Positions 14,889 through 22,962 of a DNA stretch of 35,864 nt are shown piece after piece (position 1 is the first letter of the stretch; the number at the start of each line of letters is the position of its first letter). A program made the position numbers and the translations under genes. Source of the DNA: Nitrospirota bacterium (lineage in GTDB: Bacteria; Nitrospirota; Nitrospiria; Nitrospirales; Nitrospiraceae); the NCBI GenBank assembly GCA_030682135.1, contig JAUXQT010000006.1, positions 1-35,864 of the forward strand, read 5' to 3'. The notes beneath the pieces were generated by a model that saw nothing but the letters and a program-made list of their open reading frames with translations, ran no database searches and was not told where the DNA came from.

Positions 14889-15764
14889 CTACGGTTCTAG
14901 AAAACGCGCTCGGGTGGCAATAAATTGTCTGTGGAGTTGTTGGGTGAGAGGCCCTGGGGTTCCATCCCCGATCGGATGTCTGTCCACCATGGTGACCGGC
15001 ATCACCTCCATGGTTGTGTTGGTGAGAAAGCACTCGTCTGCCTGGGTGAGCGTCTCGATTCCAAAATGTCCCTCGTCGATGGGGATCTGGGCTTCACGTG
15101 CGAGGCCGAGCAACATGTCGCGCGTAATGCCGTCCAGTAGGCCACAGTCGAGTGCCGGAGTGCAGAGCCGGCCTGCCAGGACGAAAAATAGATTGCTGAC
15201 GGTGCATTCCGTCAGATGTGACTCCCAATTGAGCAACACACTGTCGAAGGCGCCGGCCGCGATGGCTTCCCGCTTGGCCAAAATATTGTTCAGAAAGTTT
15301 GTAGCTTTGATCTGGGGTGAAAGCGCGCTGGGCAAGTTGCGCCTTGTTTGGGCGACGATCAGGCTCACGCCGGTTCGGTATTGTTCTGCCTGGGGAGGGT
15401 GAAGCGGTTTGGTCATGATGACCACGGTGGGGGTGGGGCAAAGGGCCGGATCGAGGCCGATGTCACCGGGCCCTCGTGAGATGGTGATGCGAAGGTATGC
15501 ATCGGTGCGTTCATGTCCGACGTCATTCCTCGTCATGGCCTCGTGGAGGAGCGCTGGCCACGTGTGTTCAGGTATTGGAATCGTCAGGCCGATCGCGTCT
15601 GCTGAACGGCGAAGCCGGGCGAGATGTTGGTCCCGCATGAAGATCCGGCTCCCGTAGGAGCGAATCGTCTCATAGACGCCATCGCCGTAGAGGAAGCCAT
15701 GGTCGAAGACGGAGACGACGGCTTCCTGTTCTGTCACGAACCGATCGTTCAGATAGATCCACAT
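14889..15764 (-). CDS. pabC: Class IV PLP aminotransferase, probably 4-amino-4-deoxychorismate lyase
   Basis: The 291-residue fold type IV enzyme has FDHGFLYGDGVYETIR near the start, the PLP lysine K153 (PQIKATNFLNN), and ESHLTECTVSNLFFV with the conserved glutamate E186. The family also contains D-amino acid and branched-chain aminotransferases, and the sequence alone is close to those. The context decides: pabB ends two bases upstream, so I call it the lyase that releases p-aminobenzoate. I chose the ATG at 15764, where the family alignment begins; the frame is open further upstream, but inside pabB. Confidence 0.87.
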   Translation of the reverse strand: MWIYLNDRFVTEQEAVVSVFDHGFLYGDGVYETIRSYGSRIFMRDQHLARLRRSADAIGLTIPIPEHTWPALLHEAMTRNDVGHERTDAYLRITISRGPGDIGLDPALCPTPTVVIMTKPLHPPQAEQYRTGVSLIVAQTRRNLPSALSPQIKATNFLNNILAKREAIAAGAFDSVLLNWESHLTECTVSNLFFVLAGRLCTPALDCGLLDGITRDMLLGLAREAQIPIDEGHFGIETLTQADECFLTNTTMEVMPVTMVDRHPIGDGTPGPLTQQLHRQFIATRARFLEP

Positions 15765-15766
15765 GG

Positions 15767-17251
15767 TTAGGTCCGTTGCAATGCTTTGAAAAAAGCCTGA
15801 GCCTTCTGAATCGTTTCCTCGTATTCTTTGGCCGGATCGGAATCGGCGACAATCCCGGCGCCGACCTGCAAATATCCCTTTCCCGCACACCATACCAAAG
15901 TTCGAATCACGATGTTCAGATCCAGATCGCCGTTCCAGCTGATGTACCCGAAGGAGCCGGTATAGGGGCCGCGGCGTACCGGTTCCAGCTCCTCGATAAT
16001 CTCCATGCAGCGGATCTTCGGCACGCCCGTGATCGTACCCCCAGGGAATAGCGCTTGAATGAGATCGAAGGGTGTGGCGTCAGGCCGCAAGGCGCCACGG
16101 ACGTTGGACACGATGTGGCTGACGTGGGAGTATTGCTCAATCGCCATGAATTCATCGACCTGCACGCTGCCGAACTGGCAGACGCGGCCTAAATCGTTTC
16201 GTTCAAGATCGACGAGCATGAGGTGTTCCGCCCGTTCCTTCTCGTTCGCGAGTAATTCGTCGATGAGGCGTTGATCGTCACGATTGTCCTGTCCACGCGG
16301 TCTGGTTCCGGCAATCGGACGCGTATCCGCCTGCCGGTTGTGGAGCCGGACCAGCCGTTCGGGCGAGGAGCTGATCAAGGTCACGTCGTCGAAGTGCAGG
16401 AGTCCTGAGAAGGGCGAGGGATTGACGGCTTGCAGCCGACGATAGAGTTCCTGCTCGTAGGCCTGCCGGTCGGCGCCATCGTTGTAGGTACTGGGAGGTT
16501 GCAGAGTAAATCGATGCGACAGGTTGGCCTGGTAAATATCTCCCGAAGAAATATATTCTTGGCAGCGCCGGACTCGATCGAGGTAGGAGTCCCGCGTTTG
16601 GTCCGGATGAAAGGCCATCTGGTCGAATGATGGGAGATTGGCGAGAGGAACGGGCGGTCCGCTCAATGTGGCCTCCCACTCGGCCAGCCGATCTAAACCC
16701 TCGCGGTAGAGCGTCTCTCGTGATTCTCCTGAGAATCGTTCCATGGGTGGACAGAAGATAATCTGCAGACGGTCTGTCTGATGATTCACTGCGGTGACAA
16801 GGTCGTATAGACCGAACTGTAGGTAGGGGATTGGGAGATCATCTTTGGCCATGGAGGGAAGCACTTCAAAATCGCGTACCAGGTCGTAGCTGAAGTAGCC
16901 GACGGCCCCGCCCCAAAAGGAGGGCAGTCCTGGAGGAGGTGCGATCTGGGGGCCCTCGAACAGTCGGCGAAGGCTACCAAATGGGTCGCTCGATACAGAT
17001 TCGCGTCCCTCGCCGGTTCGAAGGTGGGCCTGCCCTTGTTGGCCGGTCAGCATCGCGTAGGGATTGCTTCCCATGAAGGAATAATGATTTCCGCTGATTG
17101 CCCCTTTTCCGCTATCGAGCAGAAATGAGGGCTGTGAGGGCGATGCAATCAATCGGTATAGATCAAAGGCTGTCCTCCCGTGGTTCTCCAGCGTGAGGAT
17201 GAGGGGCTGCGGAGGACCGATCAGGAACGATGGTTGGGAGAAACGAGTCAT
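15767..17251 (-). CDS. pabB: Aminodeoxychorismate synthase component I (chorismate-binding)
   Basis: The 494-residue protein is of the TrpE/PabB family, which aminates chorismate. The N-terminal domain has FLLDS (43-47) in place of the LLES regulatory motif. The chorismate-binding part shows SGDIYQANLSHRF (236-248), SPERLVRL (296-303), PIAGTRPRG (312-320), LMLVDLERNDLGRVC, and FPGGTITGVPK. True PabB enzymes usually have PIKGT, whereas anthranilate synthases have PIAGT, as here. The pabC-type neighbour nevertheless argues for p-aminobenzoate. There is no fused glutaminase domain, so PabA/TrpG must be elsewhere. It is divergent from the ATP synthase operon. Confidence 0.88.
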   Translation of the reverse strand: MTRFSQPSFLIGPPQPLILTLENHGRTAFDLYRLIASPSQPSFLLDSGKGAISGNHYSFMGSNPYAMLTGQQGQAHLRTGEGRESVSSDPFGSLRRLFEGPQIAPPPGLPSFWGGAVGYFSYDLVRDFEVLPSMAKDDLPIPYLQFGLYDLVTAVNHQTDRLQIIFCPPMERFSGESRETLYREGLDRLAEWEATLSGPPVPLANLPSFDQMAFHPDQTRDSYLDRVRRCQEYISSGDIYQANLSHRFTLQPPSTYNDGADRQAYEQELYRRLQAVNPSPFSGLLHFDDVTLISSSPERLVRLHNRQADTRPIAGTRPRGQDNRDDQRLIDELLANEKERAEHLMLVDLERNDLGRVCQFGSVQVDEFMAIEQYSHVSHIVSNVRGALRPDATPFDLIQALFPGGTITGVPKIRCMEIIEELEPVRRGPYTGSFGYISWNGDLDLNIVIRTLVWCAGKGYLQVGAGIVADSDPAKEYEETIQKAQAFFKALQRT

Positions 17252-17332
17252 GGGTGACGATATATCGCTTTACAAATCGCGCGCCACCCACTATACCCGA
17301 CTGTCCACGCTGTGTCACAGCGCAGGGTCGGC

Positions 17333-17362
17333 TTGACAAATTTAGGATGATTCTGCTTGAAT
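17333..17362 (+). promoter_or_regulatory. Candidate promoter of the atp operon
   Basis: TTGACA at 17333-17338 and TTGAAT at 17357-17362, spacer 18. It points to the atpI/Z gene, leaving a leader of about 60 bases. Confidence 0.4.
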
Positions 17363-17390
17363 TGCGCGCCCGCCATCGGCAGAGTCCTTG

Positions 17391-17409
17391 CGTTATGGAT
17401 CGCATAACG
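17391..17409. promoter_or_regulatory. 7-bp perfect dyad in the atp leader
   Basis: CGTTATG (17391-17397) and CATAACG (17403-17409) around GATCG, lying downstream of the promoter candidate and 22 bases before the atpI/Z start. It could be an operator or a small leader hairpin. Confidence 0.35.
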
Positions 17410-17431
17410 AACTCTCCTCTGTGGGTACGAC

Positions 17432-17653
17432 ATGCCCCCTTCACAAGATCCATTGTACGCGGGGCTTGGCCAAGCGGTCCGGATCGGAACCGACCTGCTC
17501 GCGTCGCTGATTGTCGGGGGAGGGTTGGGTTGGGTGGCTGACACCTATCTCTTCGGTTCCACCCCCTGGGGCATGGTCGTGGGGCTCGTGTTGGGCGTCG
17601 TGGCCGGGATCAGGAATGCGTACCGGTCGGCGCAACAGTGGCCGAAGACATAA
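17432..17653 (+). CDS. atpI: AtpZ/AtpI-type F0 assembly protein
   Basis: The 73-residue protein has two hydrophobic segments (LLASLIVGGGLGWVADTYLF and GMVVGLVLGVVAGIRNAYRSA) joined by a short loop. This is the usual form of the AtpZ/I family, which helps assemble the c-ring and may carry Mg2+. It is first in the order atpI/Z, atpB, atpE, atpF, the usual F0 gene order. atpB starts 31 bases later. The ribosome-binding site is weak, in keeping with low need. Confidence 0.82.
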   Translation: MPPSQDPLYAGLGQAVRIGTDLLASLIVGGGLGWVADTYLFGSTPWGMVVGLVLGVVAGIRNAYRSAQQWPKT

Positions 17654-17684
17654 CGATTTTGTAACAGGAAAGTACGAAAGCGCC

Positions 17685-18434
17685 ATGGAAGAAAGTCCGC
17701 TTCATCCGTTCGAGCTGCACAACTGGATACCGATTTCGCTAGGCGGATTGGATATTTCCATCAATAAAGCCGTCGTCATCATGTGGGTAGTCGTCTCCCT
17801 GGTGGCGGTGCTCATGGTCATGGCGGGGTCGGCGCGCAAGCTGGTACCAGGCAAGTTGCAGAGCATGGCGGAGATGATGGTGGATTTCATCCGCGGCATC
17901 ATCATGGATACGATGGGCAAAGAGGGCATGCGCTTCTTCCCCCTCATCGCTACCCTCTTCCTCTTCATTCTCTTCTGTAATCTCATCGGATTGATCCCCG
18001 GCAGTTACACGGTGACGAGTCAGATTGTCGTGACCGCCGTATTTGCCTGCCTGGTGTATGGGCTCAGCCTGATCATGGGATTTTTGTTGCACGGGGTGAA
18101 GTTTCTGGGCATTCTCGTTCCGCCCGGCACGCCGGCCTGGTTGCTGCCGTTGATGATTCCGATCGAGCTGATCAGTCAATTGGCGCGGCCCATTTCGCTG
18201 GCCGTTCGGTTGTTTGCGAATATGACCGCTGGCCACGTGATTCTCGGGGTTCTGTTCGGCTTGGCCATCAGTGGCGGGTTATTGATCGGATGGTTGCCCT
18301 TTGCGTTTACGATCGCGATGAACGGGTTGGAAGTCGGTATCGCGTTCATTCAAGCCTATATTTTTACCGTGTTGACCTGCGTCTATTTGGGAGACGCATT
18401 CCACTTACACGGCCACGATGAGCACGCGCACTAG
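17685..18434 (+). CDS. atpB: ATP synthase F0 subunit a
   Basis: It forms the half-channels of the proton path. The 249-residue chain has five or six membrane helices. The essential arginine lies in SLAVRLFANMTAGH. The sequence also has PIELISQLARP before it and GLEVGIAFIQAYIFTVLT after it. The start is the ATG at 17685 (MEESPLHPFELHNW) after AGGAAAG; the frame is open back to 17511, but that is within atpI/Z. The tail is His-rich (LHGHDEHAH). Confidence 0.97.
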   Translation: MEESPLHPFELHNWIPISLGGLDISINKAVVIMWVVVSLVAVLMVMAGSARKLVPGKLQSMAEMMVDFIRGIIMDTMGKEGMRFFPLIATLFLFILFCNLIGLIPGSYTVTSQIVVTAVFACLVYGLSLIMGFLLHGVKFLGILVPPGTPAWLLPLMIPIELISQLARPISLAVRLFANMTAGHVILGVLFGLAISGGLLIGWLPFAFTIAMNGLEVGIAFIQAYIFTVLTCVYLGDAFHLHGHDEHAH

Positions 18435-18470
18435 CGCGTGTTAGTTCAGACAAGGGAGGAGTAGGACACA

Positions 18471-18701
18471 ATGGATTCAGCAGCAGCAGCATTGTTAGGC
18501 ATGGGGTTGGCGGCGGCAGGGTTTGCCGGGGCCGGCGTGGGGATTGGCTACATCTTCGGGAAGATGATCGAAGCGGTGGCGCGCCAGCCGGAAGCGGAAG
18601 CCCGCGTCGGAAAGTATATGTGGATCGGGTTCGCGTTGGTGGAAGCCATCGCCCTGTACGGCCTGGTCATCGCGTTCATCATCATGGGCCTCCGGAAATA
18701 A
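18471..18701 (+). CDS. atpE: ATP synthase F0 subunit c
   Basis: The 76-residue double-helix proteolipid has a glycine-rich first helix, the polar loop RQPEAE (38-43) and the ion-binding carboxylate E58 in GFALVEAIALYG. The residues after E58 are Ala-Ile. Sodium-binding rings have Ser/Thr at that position and a Gln in the first helix, so this ring is predicted to use protons. GGGAGGAG precedes the ATG. It is the most heavily needed subunit, and the hairpin behind it may help adjust levels. Confidence 0.97.
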   Translation: MDSAAAALLGMGLAAAGFAGAGVGIGYIFGKMIEAVARQPEAEARVGKYMWIGFALVEAIALYGLVIAFIIMGLRK

Positions 18702-18711
18702 ACGGGTTACA

Positions 18712-18775
18712 GGGGTAAGGGGATGATGGGGATAGCAGGGCCTGCTACCCCCATATACCTTTCCTCCTCTACCCC
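18712..18775 (+). other. Long intercistronic hairpin between atpE and atpF
   Basis: Inner stem: GGGGATAGCAG (18728-18738) with CTGCTACCCCC (18742-18752), with one A-C mismatch. Outer stem: GGGGTA (18712-18717) with TACCCC (18770-18775). There is no T run, so it is more likely to stabilise the upstream mRNA or reduce read-through than to terminate. The atpF ribosome-binding site (GGGAG, 18777) is directly after its base. Confidence 0.5.
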
Positions 18776-18786
18776 AGGGAGTTGCT

Positions 18787-19293
18787 ATGCCGCAGTTTGA
18801 ATCGCACTTTTTTTCTTCTCTGATTTTCTGGGAAGTCCTGTCGTTCGGGATTCTCTTTTTCGTGCTCTACAAGTTTGCCTTCCCTGGCATCTTGGGCGTG
18901 CTGGAAGAGCGGGAAAAGAAAATTAAGGACAGTCTCGATCAAGCCGAGCGTCATCGGTCAGAGGCCGAACGGAAACTCAAGGAGTATGAGGCCAAGCTCA
19001 ATACCGCCGCGAAGGAAGCAGAAGCTATTCTCGCTGCGGCGAAAGAGCGGGCGCAGCGGCTCATGGAAGAAAATGAGCAGCGGTTGACGACCGAAGCCGA
19101 GCGGATCAAGGGTGATGCCACGCGTGAGATCGATCATGAGCGCCGTAAGGCGATTCAGGATATTCGGGCTCAAACGACGGACTTGGCCTTGATGGTGGCG
19201 GAGAAGGTGGTGCAGCGCAGTTTGACAGATGCGGACCACCGGAAATTCGCAGACGAGGCGCTCGAGGCCCTGTCGAAATCCTACCAGCGGTAG
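18787..19293 (+). CDS. atpF: ATP synthase F0 subunit b
   Basis: The 168-residue stator subunit has one N-terminal membrane helix (LIFWEVLSFGILFFVLYKFAF) followed by about 100 residues of charged coiled coil (LEEREKKIKDSLDQAERHRSEA) and the delta-contacting end LALMVAEKVVQRSL. There is only one b-type gene here. The expected atpH, atpA, atpG, atpD and atpC do not follow; instead larE lies convergent 17 bases downstream. The F1 part must therefore be encoded elsewhere. Confidence 0.95.
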   Translation: MPQFESHFFSSLIFWEVLSFGILFFVLYKFAFPGILGVLEEREKKIKDSLDQAERHRSEAERKLKEYEAKLNTAAKEAEAILAAAKERAQRLMEENEQRLTTEAERIKGDATREIDHERRKAIQDIRAQTTDLALMVAEKVVQRSLTDADHRKFADEALEALSKSYQR

Positions 19294-19303
19294 TTTTTGA
19301 TCA

Positions 19304-19331
19304 GGCGGGGTCAGCCTAGGCTGGTCCCGCC
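19304..19331. terminator. Hairpin between convergent atpF and larE
   Basis: GGCGGGGTCAGCC (19304-19316) and GGCTGGTCCCGCC (19319-19331) pair over 13 positions, with two G-T pairs. The loop is only TA, so the innermost pairs would open. It covers the last codons of larE. No T run follows on either strand, so termination is possible in both directions but not proven. Confidence 0.45.
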
Positions 19332-20120
19332 AGGTCTGTACCCGTCCAAATCCACACAGACGAAGCGGAATCCAGCCTGGCGCAGCCTGTCGCTGATTCG
19401 TGCTCGCAGATCCGGTTGATTCAGCCTGGAGAAATCATCCTGGCCGACTTCGATTCGCGCTACCTCGCCATGTTCTCGCACGCGCACATGGCGAAACCCC
19501 TCGGTCTGTAAGACCTCTTCAGCCTGTTCTACTCGGCGGAGTTTGTCGATCGTGATCGGGATGCCGCGCGGGATCCGAGAAGAGAGGCAGGCTGCGGCAG
19601 GCTTATCCCAATTCGAGAGTCCCAGGAGCCTGGCAAGCGCCCGGACATCCGCCTTTGAGAGGGACGCTTCGACTAACGGGCTGCGCACCCCCCACTCGCG
19701 TGCGGCTGTGATGCCTGGCCGATCGTCTCCGAGATCGTCGAGATTCGTTCCATCCACAATCCACTTGCTCTGACGTGGTTCACGCAGCCCGTCCATCAAT
19801 TGATAGAGGTCTGTTTTACAATGGAAGCAGCGGGCGGCATCATTCTGTACGAAGGCTGGAATCTCAAGTTGATCGGTATGGGCGAGCTCATGCCGCGCCC
19901 CAATCTCCGAGGCCATCTGCCTCGCACCGTTGAGTTCGATCTCGGGAAATGTCGGTGAGACGGCGGTGATGCCCAGTGCGCGTGCGCCGAGCTGCTCATG
20001 GGCGATTTTCAGCACGACGGTGCTGTCGATCCCGCCGGAGTATGCGACCAGGACGGACTGCATGTCCGAGATCACCTGGCGGAGTTTGTCGAGTTTTCCC
20101 TGGAGGGATTCGGTCGCCAT
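19311..20120 (-). CDS. larE: ATP-dependent sulfur transferase LarE
   Basis: LarE adenylates a nicotinic acid-derived dinucleotide and inserts sulfur in making the nickel-pincer cofactor of lactate racemase. The 269-residue protein has the PP-loop SGGIDST (28-34), GTNLDD (124-129), and KPAAACLSSRIPRG, where C178 is equivalent to the sulfur-donating cysteine of the Lactobacillus enzyme. C98 and C101 (RCFHCKTDLY) form a further pair. No larA, larB or larC is in the window. It sits 33 bases after the second M16 peptidase gene, so it is probably the last gene of that operon. Related TIGR00268 proteins exist with other sulfur-transfer roles. Confidence 0.93.
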   Translation of the reverse strand: MATESLQGKLDKLRQVISDMQSVLVAYSGGIDSTVVLKIAHEQLGARALGITAVSPTFPEIELNGARQMASEIGARHELAHTDQLEIPAFVQNDAARCFHCKTDLYQLMDGLREPRQSKWIVDGTNLDDLGDDRPGITAAREWGVRSPLVEASLSKADVRALARLLGLSNWDKPAAACLSSRIPRGIPITIDKLRRVEQAEEVLQTEGFRHVRVREHGEVARIEVGQDDFSRLNQPDLRARISDRLRQAGFRFVCVDLDGYRPGGTSLG

Positions 20121-20153
20121 GGATGCCTGACCTTTGGAGTCGATGTAGGTCGA

Positions 20154-21521
20154 CTAGTTTTTGACTTTTGCTTTGGCGAGATTCCCCACCACGACTAAGG
20201 CGTAGCGTTTGGGGTCCAGATATTGTTTGGCGACGCGCTGCACGTCTTCCTTCGTGACCCGCTCTATCCACTTCGGGTAGTCAGAAAAATATTCGAATCC
20301 CAGGCCGTAGAACTCCACTTGGGCGAGCACCTGCGCAAGTTTTGCCGTGGAATCGAGCCGGAGCGGGAAGCTGCCGACCAAGAACGATTTGGCTTCAGCC
20401 AATTCCTGGTCCGATACCGGCGCGTCACGAATCGATTTGATTTCGGACAAGACTCCGGTAATGGCTTGGTTGGTGGTCTCTGTTTTGGTTTGAAGGTTGA
20501 CCCAAAACGAACCGGGCATCAGTCTGGCGTCGAAGTGGCTCATGATCCCATAGGCCAGCCCCTGCTTGTCGCGAATCGAATCCATCAGGCGGGAGGAGAA
20601 TCCCCCGGCTCCCAGGATGTAATTCATGACTGTCACAGAATAGAAGTCCGGGTGTGCACGCGAAACCCCTCCATGCCCAAGTACGATGGTGGATTGGGTG
20701 AGATCCTTTTCGATGAGTTGAACTGTTCTGCGTTCGACCGGGGAGGGCTTCTTCGTATTCCGCGCCGTCATGGCCACTTTTTTCCAGGCGCCAAAGTGGG
20801 TCTGGACCAATGCCGTGGCTTGTTCAAGGGTGATGTCGCCTACGACGGTTATGATGACTTGGGAGGGTGAATATTCCCGTCCATAAAAGCTTTGGACATC
20901 GGCGAGGGAGATCTTGTTGAGCGTCTCTTCCGTGCCAGTGACGGGCCAACGATACGGGTGTCCGTGGAAGACCAACTGGTTGAAGGCCTTCATGGCAATA
21001 TGGCCCGGGTCGTCGTTGTCGCTGGCCATCTCGCCCAGGAGCTGTGTGCGAATCCGTTCGAACTCCAGTTTATGGAACGCGGGATGTTGCAGCATGTCGG
21101 CGAGCAGGGTAAAGCCGAGGTCGACGTCTTTTTTGAGGACTCGGGCGGATGCGGTCGTGAAGTCCTCAGCGGCCTTGGCTTCCAGCGCTCCTCCGACAAA
21201 GTCGATTTGTTCTGCCTGCTGTTTTGACGTCCTGGTCGTCGTTCCTTCGTCAAGGAGGCTGGCGACGAGGTTTGCGAGTCCTGCTTTGTCGTGAGGGTCC
21301 TGTGCAGAGCCGGCTTTGATCAATGCATGGATCTCAACGATGGGGAGAAAGTGCTGTTCCAGAACCAGCACGGTGATCCCGTTCGAGGTCACAAACTTCG
21401 TCGGAGCGATCTCGGCTGCGACGGAGGCGCCCGATGCCCAGAATATGGCGCAGCATCCCATTCCTAGAATCAAGGTTGTCTGGCGCCACAGCGCAGTCGT
21501 CCGTTGTCTCATCGTGGACAT
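20154..21521 (-). CDS. M16-family peptidase homologue without the zinc motif
   Basis: The 455-residue exported protein has a signal peptide cut near ASVAAEIAP. It has the two-domain M16 layout. At the place of the HxxEH zinc motif it reads AGLANLVASLLDEGTTTR, so the histidines and glutamate are missing. The C-terminal domain keeps the usual YG...RDKQGLAYG loop (for substrate binding). Such proteins pair with an active M16 partner, as in mitochondrial processing peptidase alpha/beta. The active partner is encoded 3 bases upstream. Both are predicted to be periplasmic. Confidence 0.92.
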   Translation of the reverse strand: MSTMRQRTTALWRQTTLILGMGCCAIFWASGASVAAEIAPTKFVTSNGITVLVLEQHFLPIVEIHALIKAGSAQDPHDKAGLANLVASLLDEGTTTRTSKQQAEQIDFVGGALEAKAAEDFTTASARVLKKDVDLGFTLLADMLQHPAFHKLEFERIRTQLLGEMASDNDDPGHIAMKAFNQLVFHGHPYRWPVTGTEETLNKISLADVQSFYGREYSPSQVIITVVGDITLEQATALVQTHFGAWKKVAMTARNTKKPSPVERRTVQLIEKDLTQSTIVLGHGGVSRAHPDFYSVTVMNYILGAGGFSSRLMDSIRDKQGLAYGIMSHFDARLMPGSFWVNLQTKTETTNQAITGVLSEIKSIRDAPVSDQELAEAKSFLVGSFPLRLDSTAKLAQVLAQVEFYGLGFEYFSDYPKWIERVTKEDVQRVAKQYLDPKRYALVVVGNLAKAKVKN

Positions 21522-21524
21522 CGT

Positions 21525-22910
21525 TTAGGGTCGTCCCTGTTGTGCGGCGGTGGCTGGCGCCTCTGGTTGTTTGGGCGGCACCGGAATCAACGTGCCGACG
21601 GTGCGATTATCTTCCGTCAGGTATTGGCGGGCGACACGTTGGATGTCTTTCGCCGTCACGGCCCGGATCCGTTCCACAAATTGATCGATCTTTCGCCAGC
21701 CGGCGCCGACGGACTCCGCTTGCCCCAACAGCATGGCATGCCGGAAGTTGGAATCCTGTTCGAAGACATGGGTGGCTTCAACCTGGTTCTTGGCCCGTTG
21801 GAGCTCCAGCTCAGTCGGTGGATCGGTCTGGAGGCGTTTGATCTCTCGGTGAAGAGCTTCTTCGACGGTCTCAGGTTTCTGGCCAGGGCTCACGAGCGCG
21901 TAGAAGTAAAACAGGCCCGGATCGGTCTGGAGCAGGCTGTATTCCGCCCCGACGGCGAGCGACGACTTCTGTTCATACACGAGGCTCTGGTAGAGGCGTG
22001 AACTTTTCCCATGCGAGAGAATCGAATCGAGAATGTCGAGGGCATAGGAGTCTTCGCTCGTAAAATTTGGCACGCGATAACCCATCATGACGAAGGGAAC
22101 TTGGGCGTCTCGCTTGAGGAGAAAGCGGCGTTCACCTTTTTGCTCCGATTCCATCGTGGCAATAGGTTTCGGTTCCGGCCCTCGGGGGATCGGCTCGAAG
22201 AGTTGTTTGATGATAGGGAGCAGACTGTCGGTTTTAATGTCGCCCACTACGACGAGGGTCGCATTGTTGGGGGAGTAATAAGTGTCGTAATGCCGTTGCA
22301 GATCGTCCAGGGTCATTGCATCCAGGTCGCCGAACCAGCCGATCACCGGCCAGTGATAGGGATGGCTGAGATAGGCCTGGGCAAAGAGCGCTTCGACGAG
22401 TGCGCCTTGGGGATCGTCCTCCGAGCGAAGACGGCGTTCTTCCTTCACGACCTCTCGTTCCGTCTTCAGCTCGCTCATTTCGAGTACGAGCCCCTGCATG
22501 CGATCCGCTTCAAGCTCCAGGGCCAGTTCGACGCGGTCGGCTGCGAGGTTCTCGAAGTAGGCGGTGAAGTCCTGGCTCGTGAAGGCGTTATCCATGCCGC
22601 CGTTCTTGCGAATGAGCCGGGAGAAGGTGCCTTTCGGGTATTTGACGGTACCCTTGAACATCATATGTTCCAGCATGTGAGAGAGGCCTGCACGGCCCAT
22701 GACTTCGTTGCGTGAACCCACTTTGTACCAGACTTGGACGGTCGCAACCGGAGCTTTGGGCACTTCGACTAGGAGGACTTTCATCCCATTGGAGAGGATG
22801 AATTCTCGAGGCTCCGTGGCGATGGCGGGCGATGTGAAGGCGAAGAGAAGACTGCTCGCGGCGATCAGCCAGGATAATTGCATCATGTGTTGGGAATAGG
22901 GCCAGGTCAT
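21525..22910 (-). CDS. M16-family zinc peptidase, active partner
   Basis: The protein has the inverted zinc motif H78-MLE-H82 (LSHMLEHMMFKG) plus a downstream glutamate in the ELALELEADRM...TEREVVKEERR region. The second domain contains GKSSRLYQSLVYEQKSS, the M16 substrate-binding stretch. I start it at ATG 22910 (MTWPYSQHMMQLSW). The open frame extends to 22952, but a promoter on the same strand has its expected start near 22926, which excludes the longer forms. An ATG at 22883 is also possible. The signal peptide ends near SPAIATEP. It probably digests peptides or misfolded proteins in the periplasm with the gene that follows 3 bases later. Confidence 0.92.
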   Translation of the reverse strand: MTWPYSQHMMQLSWLIAASSLLFAFTSPAIATEPREFILSNGMKVLLVEVPKAPVATVQVWYKVGSRNEVMGRAGLSHMLEHMMFKGTVKYPKGTFSRLIRKNGGMDNAFTSQDFTAYFENLAADRVELALELEADRMQGLVLEMSELKTEREVVKEERRLRSEDDPQGALVEALFAQAYLSHPYHWPVIGWFGDLDAMTLDDLQRHYDTYYSPNNATLVVVGDIKTDSLLPIIKQLFEPIPRGPEPKPIATMESEQKGERRFLLKRDAQVPFVMMGYRVPNFTSEDSYALDILDSILSHGKSSRLYQSLVYEQKSSLAVGAEYSLLQTDPGLFYFYALVSPGQKPETVEEALHREIKRLQTDPPTELELQRAKNQVEATHVFEQDSNFRHAMLLGQAESVGAGWRKIDQFVERIRAVTAKDIQRVARQYLTEDNRTVGTLIPVPPKQPEAPATAAQQGRP

Positions 22911-22932
22911 AGTTGGATTGAATGCACAGCGC

Positions 22933-22962
22933 ATGCTAGCAACGGGGCTCAATTTGTGTCAA
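22933..22962 (-). promoter_or_regulatory. Sigma-70 promoter of the M16 operon, inside the end of rlmN
   Basis: On the minus strand, TTGACA (22962-22957) and TAGCAT (22938-22933) are 18 bases apart. The -35 lies in the last codons of rlmN. Confidence 0.55.

Noticed and set aside
15765-15893. Upstream extension of the pabC-type frame
   Set aside because: It lies within pabB, and the family begins at MWIYLND; pabB stop and the ATG are properly spaced.
20286-20300. TTCGAATCC-like string resembling a tRNA T-arm
   Set aside because: It lies in the M16 coding sequence, and no acceptor or anticodon stem can be formed around it.
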